Positions 6,699-13,868 of a stretch of 14,631 nucleotides of DNA are shown here, one piece after another; the first letter of the stretch is position 1; the number at the start of each line of letters is the position of its first letter. The translations under genes and the position numbers were made by a program. The stretch is from Novosphingobium sp. (lineage in GTDB: Bacteria; Pseudomonadota; Alphaproteobacteria; Sphingomonadales; Sphingomonadaceae), in contig JADYXV010000083.1 of the NCBI GenBank assembly GCA_020853995.1, positions 1 through 14,631 of the forward strand, read 5' to 3'. A model generated the notes under the pieces. It ran no database searches, had not been told where the DNA came from, and saw nothing but the letters and a program-made list of their open reading frames with translations.

Positions 6699-7478
6699 CT
6701 AGTGCGCCAGCAGCAACGGGATTTTTGAATGGTCCAGCATTTCGCGCGATACACCGCCCATCAGCAGTTCGCGCAAGCGGCTGTGGCCGAACAGGCCCAT
6801 TACAATCAGCCCGGCGCCCACATCACGCGCGCATTGTTCAATTGTGGAAGCAATAGAGCCGTTGTGATCGCGTTCGTGCGATTGGGCATGGATGCCGTGG
6901 CGTGAAAGATAGGAGGCAGCATCCGAAGCCGGAAAACTGCCGTCCTTTTCGCGCACGGTCAGCAAATGCACCGGACCTGCTTTTCCCAGCAAAGGCAAAG
7001 CAGCGCGCAAGGCATTGGCGGATTCATGGCCGCCGTCCCATGCCACCAGAACCGGCCCGTCAAACACCAGCATCGGCATCCCGCGCGGCACAGCAAGGAC
7101 CGGTGCACGCAAGGACAGGACAATTTCTTCAAGCGCAGGATCATCCAGCGTTGCCACCAGCACATCGGCGAAACGTGCAGCGCTCGCCGCAGCCTCGACC
7201 CGGCCCTGATCATCAATCGTTATGTCGAACTGCACGTCCTGTCTGGCAAGGCGCGCATCCAGTTCACGGGCAAGCTTGTCATCCAGTTCGCGAGCCTCGT
7301 TAATGGCAACGGCAGATATGGCCGCGCCGCCAAACGGCTCCCACACGGTCATTTGCGCAAACGGCGTAGCGATTTGAAAGGTTACGTGGCCGCCGGTGGC
7401 ACGCGCCAGCGCAAGCGCGGTTTCTACGCGATCATCAAGCGTATCTGATCTGTCGATCGGGCAAAGAATGGAGCGCAT
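6699..7478 (-). CDS. Universal stress protein, two tandem UspA domains
   Basis: The 259-residue protein consists of two UspA-like Rossmann domains, about 1-132 and 141-259. Only the second keeps a recognisable nucleotide site: Asp148 in LVAWDGG, and GLFGHSRLRELLMGG at 228-242, which matches the G-x2-G-x9-G part of the ATP motif. The next residue is Gly242 where the consensus has Ser/Thr. The first domain lacks the motif altogether. UspA proteins are cytoplasmic and help cells survive starvation, oxygen limitation or oxidants. The ATG at 7478 has an excellent AGGAGG six bases upstream. It is transcribed divergently from the HAD gene, with an FNR/FixK-like box in the shared upstream region. The only terminator downstream is about 300 bases away. 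Confidence 0.88.
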   Translation of the reverse strand: MRSILCPIDRSDTLDDRVETALALARATGGHVTFQIATPFAQMTVWEPFGGAAISAVAINEARELDDKLARELDARLARQDVQFDITIDDQGRVEAAASAARFADVLVATLDDPALEEIVLSLRAPVLAVPRGMPMLVFDGPVLVAWDGGHESANALRAALPLLGKAGPVHLLTVREKDGSFPASDAASYLSRHGIHAQSHERDHNGSIASTIEQCARDVGAGLIVMGLFGHSRLRELLMGGVSREMLDHSKIPLLLAH

Positions 7479-7520
7479 GGGGATCCTCCTGTCTTTCGAG
7501 ATGCCCCACCCTCGCGCACT

Positions 7521-7549
7521 CTAATGCGCCTTACAATGACTTGGGTCAA
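7521..7549 (-). promoter_or_regulatory. Candidate stress-protein promoter with an FNR/FixK-like box
   Basis: On the minus strand TTGAC-CCAA-GTCAT (7549-7536) matches the TTGAT/C-N4-A/GTCAA pattern of FNR/FixK/Anr-type sites, with one mismatch in the last base. The same TTGACC could act as a -35 hexamer (7549-7544), with CATTAG at 7526-7521 as a poor -10 at 17-base spacing. Overlap with -35 would fit repression; activation would usually need a start point nearer 7501. Universal stress genes are known targets of FNR-type regulators. The regulator is not in this window. Confidence 0.4.
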
Positions 7550-7613
7550 ATTTGGAGCAGAGTCACAGGGTTGCCGGACATTCGCTTTCCGTTACACCAA
7601 GGCGCAGACCTTC

Positions 7614-7619
7614 AGGAGG
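7614..7619 (+). promoter_or_regulatory. Ribosome binding site that decides the HAD start
   Basis: A full AGGAGG at 7614-7619 stands five bases before TTG at 7625-7627, placing the start there and not at the in-frame codon at 7541, which would add 28 residues unlike anything in the family. Confidence 0.8.
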
Positions 7620-7624
7620 GCAAA

Positions 7625-8272
7625 TTGCGCTATTCAGCGGTGATTTTTGATTTTGGCGGTGTCATCACGACCTCGCCGTTCGAAGCATTCAACAGGCTGG
7701 AAGCAGATCACGGCTTACCCAAAGACTTTGTGCGGCAAGTCAACGCCAGCAATGGCGATGACAATGCATGGGCCTTGTTCGATCGTGCAGAGATAAGCGC
7801 GGAGGAATTCGATCGGCGTTTTGCCTGCGAAGCCCGCGAACTGGGACACGATCTTTCAGGTCATGTCGTCCTGGCGGTTCTGGCCGGAACCGTGCGGCCA
7901 GAAATGGTGAGGGCACTCGATCAACTGGCAGCGCTAGGCTACAGGTTGGGTTGCATCACCAACAATGTGCCTACCGGCCACGGTGCCGGTATGGCCCGCA
8001 GTGCCGATGCGCATGATGTGATGGAACAGATTTTCGCCAGGTTCGAACACGTTGTCGAAAGCAGCAAAGCAGGCGTGCGCAAACCCGATCCGCGCATCTA
8101 CACCATGATGTGCGAAGCACTCGGCGTTCTGCCCGAAGCGTGCATTTATCTTGATGATCTTGGCATCAATTGCAAACCGGCAGCAGCGTTGGGCATGCAC
8201 GCGATCAAGGTGACCAGTGCGGAACAGGCGCTGGCTGATCTGGGCGCAGTGCTGGACTTGCGACTGGGCTAA
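7625..8272 (+). CDS. HAD-superfamily hydrolase (subclass IA, EPHX2-N/ACAD10-like)
   Basis: From the TTG start this is a 215-residue HAD-IA protein. Motif I is FDFGGVIT with nucleophile Asp9; the residue two further on, usually the acid/base Asp, is Gly11. Motif II is ITNN (111-114), motif III is Lys153 in RKPDP, and motif IV is LDD (176-178). A helical cap lies between (about 15-85). The FDFGGV version of motif I is known from the EPHX2 N-terminal and ACAD10-like branch, so the change is probably a family trait and not decay. The substrate is unknown; phosphomonoesters are usual. It is divergent from the stress-protein gene, and its stop codon is only four bases from that of the convergent cytochrome c gene, so there is no room for a terminator. 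Confidence 0.82.
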   Translation: MRYSAVIFDFGGVITTSPFEAFNRLEADHGLPKDFVRQVNASNGDDNAWALFDRAEISAEEFDRRFACEARELGHDLSGHVVLAVLAGTVRPEMVRALDQLAALGYRLGCITNNVPTGHGAGMARSADAHDVMEQIFARFEHVVESSKAGVRKPDPRIYTMMCEALGVLPEACIYLDDLGINCKPAAALGMHAIKVTSAEQALADLGAVLDLRLG

Positions 8273-8276
8273 CGGG

Positions 8277-8732
8277 TCAACGCACGTCTTTGACTTGTGC
8301 GGCGGTAACGCGGTCCTTGTATTTGTTACCAAAATTGGTGCGGACATAATTGACCACATCGGCCACTTGCTGATCCGACATCATCCGTCCCACGGCGGGC
8401 ATGCCGTGCAGACCCTTCAGCACGACATAGACCGCATAATCACCCGAGGCGAGGTTGGGATCACCCGCCAGCGCAGGGTACATGCCAGCGCCTTGTGCAC
8501 CTTTTGCATCAGACATGTGGCAACCGGCGCAGACGCGTTTGTACATCTTCTCGCCAGTGGGTTCGCTGAACTTTCCCGGAGTGATGAACGCGCCATCGGC
8601 ATCGCCTGCGCCTGCAAATCCTGCCCCACCCGATCCAGATGGTTCGGCCGCCGATTGTGCCATTGCCGAAGCCGTCATGGACGCAAGGGTGAGGCTGGCA
8701 GCGGCGCAAAGCAAGACTGTAGTTTTCTTCAT
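8277..8732 (-). CDS. Class I cytochrome c, periplasmic
   Basis: The 151-residue product has a Sec signal peptide (cleavage after AMA, about residue 25) and a Gly/Ala-rich linker. One mono-haem domain follows: the binding motif CAGCH is at 68-72, and the likely axial Met is Met111 in LHGMPAVG, followed by the usual SDQQVADVVNYVRTNFGN helix. It is exported, and haem is attached in the periplasm. Its ATG lies six bases after the stop codon of the upstream flavin amine oxidase gene, so the two form an operon and are probably translationally coupled. I infer that it takes electrons from that flavoenzyme and passes them to the terminal oxidase. Met117 and Met118 are nearby but less likely ligands. 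Confidence 0.9.
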   Translation of the reverse strand: MKKTTVLLCAAASLTLASMTASAMAQSAAEPSGSGGAGFAGAGDADGAFITPGKFSEPTGEKMYKRVCAGCHMSDAKGAQGAGMYPALAGDPNLASGDYAVYVVLKGLHGMPAVGRMMSDQQVADVVNYVRTNFGNKYKDRVTAAQVKDVR

Positions 8733-8738
8733 ATCACG

Positions 8739-10331
8739 TTACCCCGCCATCACGCGTTGATGCAGCCGTCCGATGGCGTCGAGTGCCGAAGTGATGCCTC
8801 CTTCCTGCCAAGCCGGAATGTAGGATGCATGTTCGCCCGCCAGCATGATCCGGCCATCAATCTGGCACAAGTTCTTGTAATGCTCGGCCCGCGCCTCCGG
8901 GCTCCAGGTCCCGAAGCACCCCTGCGTCCACGGCACCCTGTGCCAGCCAACGGAAATGCCGTTGAGGTACTCGGCCTTGTATTGCGGGTGGATCTGCGAC
9001 CCCCAAGCCACTGTCCGCGCCACGCGTTCAGCGGGAGGCAACGATGTGAATTCATAGGCGAACGCACCGAACCCATAAGCCCCAAGCAACGCCGAGCGGC
9101 CTTGAGTGCCATAGCCAGTGCTGGGATAGCTTATCTGGCTGATCGGCAGATCGGTGGTGGTGATCCCGCCATAGATCTGTTCGTCCTGCTCCCAGAACCG
9201 CCGCTTGAATTCCAGCCCGACTTTGACCGAGGCTTCATAGGGCACAGCGCCAATCGCCGCGGTCATTTCCGCGCTGACGTTCATCTCGATCTGGCTGAGG
9301 ATCGACAGGGGGATAGTGCAGATGCACCAATCGGCCTTGGCGGTCAGCTTCTCACCGGTTTTGGTATCGACATAGGACGCCGTCACGCCGCGCTCGTCCT
9401 GCGTGATCGCGGTGACTTTGCTGTTCAGCCGGATCGCATCGCTCACATGCTTTTCGAATGCGCGCGGGATCATGTCCATGCCGCCCACCGGCTGGAAGAT
9501 GGCGGTGTGATGCGTGGACGAAAGACTGGCCGAGATGTTGCGCCACAGGCCCGATTGCAGAACCGTTTCCAGCGTCAGCGGTTCGGACGCGATAGGTTCG
9601 GCGGACAGGCCCCCGCCCGGTCCCTTGGCCCAGCCGCGCCGTTCGCTTGAAGCAGGGCCGGCGACATAGCGATAGTCCTTGTCCAGCGCGCCAAGGTTTT
9701 TGAGCGCGGCCAGCAGGATTTCGCCGTCCTCCTTCGTCACTGCGTCCGACAACGCGTTCTTGTTCACCGCCTTGACCCTCAGTTCGCTGACGTGGCCCAG
9801 AAAGTCTGCCTGAATGTGGCGATAGCGCTGCGGGACACCGCCGAACGCTTTGGTTGAGTGGACATAGGCATTGTAATTCAATTGCATGAACGGTTCGAGC
9901 GCGACGCCCAGTTCATGGCAATAATGCATGATCGCATAGTGGTTGTGCGGGATGCGCCATGGGCCGGGGTTGATGTAATTGCCGGGCGCAAAATCGCAAT
10001 TCTGGGTGGCGCCGCCCAGTTCGGTGTATGTGTCACCACCGCGCAAGGTCCACGAACGCCCGCCGACGCGGTCATTGTATTCAAGCACTTGCACTTTGTA
10101 ACCGGCGCGGCGCAATTCCAGCGCGGCAACAAGGCCCGCAAGCCCGGCGCCAAGGATCAGGACCGACGCGCCCTTGGTATCGCCATCCAGTTTGGGCACG
10201 CCTGCAAACGGTGATGCTTGCGCCTGGCCAAGGCTGGACATGGCAAGGTACATCGCCGAGGCACCGGCACTTCGCCCGATCAGGGCCAGCAGATCGCGCT
10301 TGCTCATCGGCAGCACGGAATTGAACGACAT
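8739..10331 (-). CDS. Flavin-dependent amine oxidase/dehydrogenase (FAD, exported)
   Basis: This 530-residue protein belongs to the flavin monoamine oxidase family. The N-terminus has SKRDLL (10-15) followed by a hydrophobic stretch, a Tat-like signal with Lys-Arg in place of the usual twin Arg. The FAD Rossmann fold follows: VLILGAGLAGL (57-67), Glu84, and RVGGRSWT (88-95). The C-terminal FAD-site segment is AGEHASYIPAWQEGG (498-512). No Cys sits where the flavin is bound covalently in mammalian MAO, so the FAD is probably non-covalent. Such enzymes oxidise primary, secondary or cyclic amines. The adjacent cytochrome c suggests that oxygen is not the physiological acceptor. The start ATG at 10331-10329 is preferred over TTG at 10334 because GAGGG lies seven bases before it. 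The amine substrate cannot be told from the sequence. Confidence 0.88.
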   Translation of the reverse strand: MSFNSVLPMSKRDLLALIGRSAGASAMYLAMSSLGQAQASPFAGVPKLDGDTKGASVLILGAGLAGLVAALELRRAGYKVQVLEYNDRVGGRSWTLRGGDTYTELGGATQNCDFAPGNYINPGPWRIPHNHYAIMHYCHELGVALEPFMQLNYNAYVHSTKAFGGVPQRYRHIQADFLGHVSELRVKAVNKNALSDAVTKEDGEILLAALKNLGALDKDYRYVAGPASSERRGWAKGPGGGLSAEPIASEPLTLETVLQSGLWRNISASLSSTHHTAIFQPVGGMDMIPRAFEKHVSDAIRLNSKVTAITQDERGVTASYVDTKTGEKLTAKADWCICTIPLSILSQIEMNVSAEMTAAIGAVPYEASVKVGLEFKRRFWEQDEQIYGGITTTDLPISQISYPSTGYGTQGRSALLGAYGFGAFAYEFTSLPPAERVARTVAWGSQIHPQYKAEYLNGISVGWHRVPWTQGCFGTWSPEARAEHYKNLCQIDGRIMLAGEHASYIPAWQEGGITSALDAIGRLHQRVMAG

Positions 10332-10418
10332 CAAATGGCCCTCGTCTGCGGTGCGCCGCCCGTGGCCGCCAATTCACCGCTGGGCACATCTTTGCGCAGT
10401 TGCAGCATTGTCCGCATA

Positions 10419-10430
10419 CGCCGAACGGCG
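10419..10430. promoter_or_regulatory. Palindrome between divergent genes, possible operator
   Basis: CGCCG-AA-CGGCG at 10419-10430 is a perfect inverted repeat, and its flanks (AT, one mismatch) extend the symmetry to about 18 bases. It lies in the shared upstream region of the amine oxidase operon (-) and the helical-repeat gene (+), about 90 bases from each start, where a dimeric regulator could act on one or both. Confidence 0.35.
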
Positions 10431-10526
10431 CATAGCCTTGCGAAGGGCGGCGGAAGTGTGATTACAGTCGCATCAGCGCGGGATTGTTGCTAGCTTTTGG
10501 CCACCCGCCATGCAGGAATCCGCGCA

Positions 10527-12707
10527 ATGCCCCGCCGTTTGCCCAAGTTGATGAAACACATGCGCGAGCGCGCCGGATTCAAGGCAGCGGCGGGCGCGGG
10601 GCTGGCGTTTTTCGGACTGGCGGGCGTGGCTTGGGCTTGTGCTGATTCGTCGTGCTATCCCGAATGGCGGCTGGGTGCGGCGGATTATGATTGCGCCGGA
10701 CAAGCAATGATCAACCCCGGCAATGACACGCGGATAAACCTGCTTCTGCTAATGCAAAGCATAAGCGCCCCGGCTGTCGCGCCCTCGGCCACTGCACGCA
10801 AGACAGCCGATGAAGCGCAGTTTGGCCAGACTTTCATGAGCTGGCAGGGCCTGCGCGCCACGCTTTGGCCCCAAGCTGCCGCGCCGGACACAAATGCCGA
10901 TTACAGCGAACCTGCCTGCCTGCCCCCCAACGATTTCGCCGCCGCACTGAGCGCAGAAAGCGGGATTCCGGTGGCCGAGCGCGATGCCATTCTGGCCATT
11001 CGCGCCAAAGTGGGGTGCGAGACCGTAACCTGGGACGGTGCGGAAGCCGGGGCGATTTCCAGCGCCAAGGGCAGCGAATATCTGGCCTATCTCAAAGCTG
11101 CCGATGCGTTTTATGCAGGTGAATGGGCCACGGCACGCAGCGGTTTTGCCGCGCTGACTTCTGCCAAAAGCAGCTGGGTTGCCGAAACCGCGCGCTATAT
11201 GCCGATCCGGATCGGCCTGCGCGCGGCGGTGGCCGATGCCACTGGCGAATATGGCGATTTTGAGCCAGGCAAAGTGAATAGCGCAGCAATTGCCGAGGCG
11301 AGGAACGGAATTGCCGCTTACCTCAAGGCGTGGCCGAACGGACGCTATGCGGATTCCGCCAATGGGCTGACGCGGCGCGTCTTATGGCTTGAAGGCAACG
11401 GGATAGAGCTTGCGCGCATTTACGAGCGCATGGTCACCACGACATCGGGCCATGACGTGGCCGCTGCAAATCTGGCCGAAGAGATCGACATCCGCCTGTT
11501 CGGCGCGAATGCTTATGACAGCCCGAAAGCCCTGCCTGCCCTGTCCCGCACCGGCGATACACCGCTATTGCTGGCGGTTGCCGATCTGATGCAGATGCGC
11601 GGGGGAGATGATGCATCAGCCAAGCTTTCGGCCAGTGATCTGGCGGCACAAGCGGCGCAGTTTGCCCGTCATCCCGAACTGTACAGCTTTTTGCAGGCAA
11701 GCCGTGCGTGGCATGCAGGCGAAGACGCCAAGGCCATCATGGCGATGATTCCCGATGACGCCCGGCAGGCCAGTTACAAGCCACTGGCGTTCAGCCGCCA
11801 GACCTTGCGCGGGATGGCACTGGCCCGTGCGCGCGATCCCAATGAAGCCGGTTTCTGGCGCGATTTGCTGAAAGGGGCGAGCCCGCTTTACCAGCGGCCC
11901 TTGGCAGAATTGGGCCTTGCCACGCGCTGGGAACGTGACGGGCGTCTTGACCGCATTTTTGCGGCAGATACCCCCATCAAAGACGCCACGACGCGCGAAG
12001 TGCTGCTGCAAACCGTCGCCCCGCCCGCCATCCTGAGGTCTGTAGCCAGCGATGCCACACGCCCCGCGCATGAACGCGATATTGCGCGCTTTACCCTGCT
12101 GTACAAAGGGTTGAGCCGTGGCGCCTATCGTGATTTTACGCGCGATATTGCAATGGTTCCGGCAGGTGCCGATACCGAAAGCGGGCTGTATAATCTGATC
12201 CGGCAATCCGATGCGCCGGTAGGGTTGTTTGCCAAAGGGCGATGGACAGACGGCTTTGCCTGCCCATCCATTACCGAAACCGCTGCAACGCTGGCCCGCA
12301 CTCCGGCTGATCGTACGGCGCTGTTATGCTTGGGGGATTTCTGGCGGCTGAACGGCTTTGATAACTTCAGCCTGTTTTCCAGCCAGGGTTATGGCGACAC
12401 ACCCAAAAACGATACTTTGGGCAGCGGCCCCGATGCCTTTCCCGGCGAGCCATTGTATCGTGACGCGATCTATCGCGCGATCATTGCAGACCGGCAGGCA
12501 CCGGCAGACGTACGCGCCTATGCGCTGTTCCGCGCCGTACGGTGTTATGCGCCATCGGGATATAACGGATGTTCCGGCCCGTTCCGGTCGACCGCCGAAA
12601 TGGAAAAGGCACAAGCATCGCCTGAACAGCGCAAGGCGTGGTTTAACGAGTTGAAGACAGCCTACCCCAACAGCCGCTGGGCAAAAGCGCTGCGCTTTTA
12701 TTGGTGA
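10527..12707 (+). CDS. Large exported alpha-helical repeat protein of unknown function
   Basis: From ATG 10527 this is a 726-residue protein. AGGAA at 10514-10518 lies eight bases upstream, better than any site near the longer TTG frame at 10497. A basic N-terminus and hydrophobic segment (about 18-37) end in VAWAC, so cleavage may be by signal peptidase I after AWA or, less likely, by lipoprotein processing at Cys38. The first mature residues are Cys-rich (38, 43, 56). Most of the rest is pairs of Ala-rich helices like TPR/Sel1-type solenoids, for example YLKAADAFYAGEWATARSGF. Proteins of this look are sometimes labelled YfiO/BamD-like, but this one is about three times as long as BamD, so I do not give that name. 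It overlaps the DUF3142 gene by four bases, which argues for a joint function in the envelope. Confidence 0.75.
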   Translation: MPRRLPKLMKHMRERAGFKAAAGAGLAFFGLAGVAWACADSSCYPEWRLGAADYDCAGQAMINPGNDTRINLLLLMQSISAPAVAPSATARKTADEAQFGQTFMSWQGLRATLWPQAAAPDTNADYSEPACLPPNDFAAALSAESGIPVAERDAILAIRAKVGCETVTWDGAEAGAISSAKGSEYLAYLKAADAFYAGEWATARSGFAALTSAKSSWVAETARYMPIRIGLRAAVADATGEYGDFEPGKVNSAAIAEARNGIAAYLKAWPNGRYADSANGLTRRVLWLEGNGIELARIYERMVTTTSGHDVAAANLAEEIDIRLFGANAYDSPKALPALSRTGDTPLLLAVADLMQMRGGDDASAKLSASDLAAQAAQFARHPELYSFLQASRAWHAGEDAKAIMAMIPDDARQASYKPLAFSRQTLRGMALARARDPNEAGFWRDLLKGASPLYQRPLAELGLATRWERDGRLDRIFAADTPIKDATTREVLLQTVAPPAILRSVASDATRPAHERDIARFTLLYKGLSRGAYRDFTRDIAMVPAGADTESGLYNLIRQSDAPVGLFAKGRWTDGFACPSITETAATLARTPADRTALLCLGDFWRLNGFDNFSLFSSQGYGDTPKNDTLGSGPDAFPGEPLYRDAIYRAIIADRQAPADVRAYALFRAVRCYAPSGYNGCSGPFRSTAEMEKAQASPEQRKAWFNELKTAYPNSRWAKALRFYW

Positions 12708-13441
12708 AGTTTGCCGGAATCTGGGCGGCGCTGCTGGCGCTGGGTTGGCTGACGGCGTGCGATCAACGCGCTCAGCCTGATGCGGCTGTCCAGCAAACCG
12801 TTGATCCACGGGGCTATGATGCGTTTTATCTTTGGCCCGGTATACGCCCGCCCGACGGCACCAACCCGCGCGTGCTGTACCTGCTGGATGGTGAAATCCG
12901 GAGTGGTGGCCCCAATGGCGGGCCTGTAAGCTTCACGCGGTTGCGGCCCGGTGCGCCAAAGTTGCGCGGCAAAGATGTGTGGCTGGTCGTCCGGATTGAC
13001 CGGCTGGACTGGAGCGAGGCGGCCTATGGCGCGATCTTTGCCGATCTGGCGCGCTGGCAGGCAGCGGGCAACACCGTGATCGGCCTGCAAATCGATTTCG
13101 ATGCGGCGACCAAAGGCATTGGCGGTTACGCCCGGTTCCTCGGCACGTTGCGCCAGAAATTGCCAAGCCGATACAAGCTTTCGATCACCGGCCTGATGGA
13201 TTGGAGCGCCAATGGCGATCCACGCGCCCTGGGCCAATTGCGCAGCGTGATTGATGAAGTGGTGGTGCAGACATACCAAGGCCGCAGCACAATTCCCGGC
13301 TATGAGGCGTACTTCGCCAAAATGGACGCCTTCCCCATCCCCTTCCGCGTGGCGCTTGCCCAAGGCGGCGCATGGTCACCGCCACCAATGCTGGCGGGTC
13401 ACCCCATGTTCAGGGGTTACATCGTGTTTGTTATGCGGTGA
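12704..13441 (+). CDS. DUF3142 family lipoprotein
   Basis: The 245-residue product starts at GTG 12704, inside the GTGA that contains the stop codon of the preceding gene, so translation is probably coupled. The N-terminus is a lipoprotein signal ending LTAC with Cys19 as the lipidated residue; Asp20 at +2 would mean inner-membrane retention by the rule known for E. coli. The body matches the DUF3142 pattern. Segments VIGLQIDFD (125-133), YKLSITGLMDW (157-167) and DEVVVQTYQG (184-193) alternate with helices in the way of a TIM barrel, and the acidic pair Asp131/Asp133 at a strand end resembles a glycosidase active site. This last point is inference from the pattern; no activity is established to my knowledge. 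Family call firm, function unknown. Confidence 0.78.
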   Translation: MKFAGIWAALLALGWLTACDQRAQPDAAVQQTVDPRGYDAFYLWPGIRPPDGTNPRVLYLLDGEIRSGGPNGGPVSFTRLRPGAPKLRGKDVWLVVRIDRLDWSEAAYGAIFADLARWQAAGNTVIGLQIDFDAATKGIGGYARFLGTLRQKLPSRYKLSITGLMDWSANGDPRALGQLRSVIDEVVVQTYQGRSTIPGYEAYFAKMDAFPIPFRVALAQGGAWSPPPMLAGHPMFRGYIVFVMR

Positions 13442-13688
13442 TTGGGGAAGTTGGAGAAGACTAACGGTGTGAAGACGTGTGGACGGGAAAATTGAAAGAA
13501 AGCGCGCGTTGATGGGTTTCATCTCTGGTTGCAGAATCTTGGTGCTGTGGATAACGTCGTAATGCTGCTCTAGGTTGGTTCAGCAGTCGGTCATCAACTT
13601 TTTGTTGTAAGATGCGGACTAAACCGCCAGTTGGACGTTTATGAGTTGAGGCCGGAACAATCGGCCACCCCTCAGACTAGGAGACGAC
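13442..13688. other. Intergenic region before the toxin-antitoxin-like pair
   Basis: Some 250 bases of lower GC than the DUF3142 gene contain no credible frame. GGCCG (13650-13654) and CGGCC (13662-13666) form a hairpin with seven loop bases, with TGA/TCA able to extend it around a bulge (13647-13674). It stands just before the ribosome binding site of the small gene at 13689 and is a candidate autoregulatory site. A weak CAAC-T5-GTTG repeat lies at 13595-13607. No convincing promoter hexamers were found. Confidence 0.4.
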
Positions 13689-13868
13689 ATGCGACATCCA
13701 AGAAAGCGAGCCAATGCGGCAATCGCCTTCACGTCGCCTAAAATTCGGATGCAACCCGGCTATCACACCGAGGTAAGCGATGCCTATTTGGAGGCAATGC
13801 AGAAGGCGGTAGACGACAAGAAACCCGCCAATTTCAGCCTCGAACCGCTCAGTGATGCAGGTTGGTGA
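13689..13868 (+). CDS. Small protein, putative antitoxin partner
   Basis: A 59-residue frame begins MRHPRKRANAAIAF and ends EPLSDAGW before TGA at 13866-13868. A textbook AGGAG (13680-13684) sits five bases upstream of the ATG, so the gene is very likely real although short. The first ten residues are basic, the middle (SDAYLEAMQKAVDDKK) should be helical, and the rest has no clear fold; no known antitoxin family is recognised. The stop codon is directly followed by the GTG start of the next gene, with no spacer, the tight coupling typical of antitoxin-toxin pairs. The antitoxin role is inferred from position and from the next gene alone. Confidence 0.6.
   Translation: MRHPRKRANAAIAFTSPKIRMQPGYHTEVSDAYLEAMQKAVDDKKPANFSLEPLSDAGW

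Noticed and set aside
6572..6754. Small minus-strand open frame of 60 codons overlapping the stress-protein gene
   Set aside because: No ribosome binding site precedes its internal ATG (6688-6686), and most of the frame overlaps the stress-protein gene or the AT-rich tract. No family is recognisable.
7541..7624. 28-residue N-terminal extension of the HAD protein
   Set aside because: There is a perfect AGGAGG before TTG 7625, the HAD fold starts at that codon, and the extension overlaps the probable FNR-like box.
8217..9650. Plus-strand open frame of 477 codons
   Set aside because: It runs antisense to the cytochrome c gene and much of the amine oxidase gene, both with clear motifs. The translated sequence is rich in Arg, His and Cys with no recognisable domain, typical of the shadow of a GC-rich gene.
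13563..13586. Segment sharing GCTGCTCTA with the tRNA-Gly fragment, considered as a second tRNA relic
   Set aside because: Only nine bases match and neither anticodon arm nor T-arm follows; it looks like chance.
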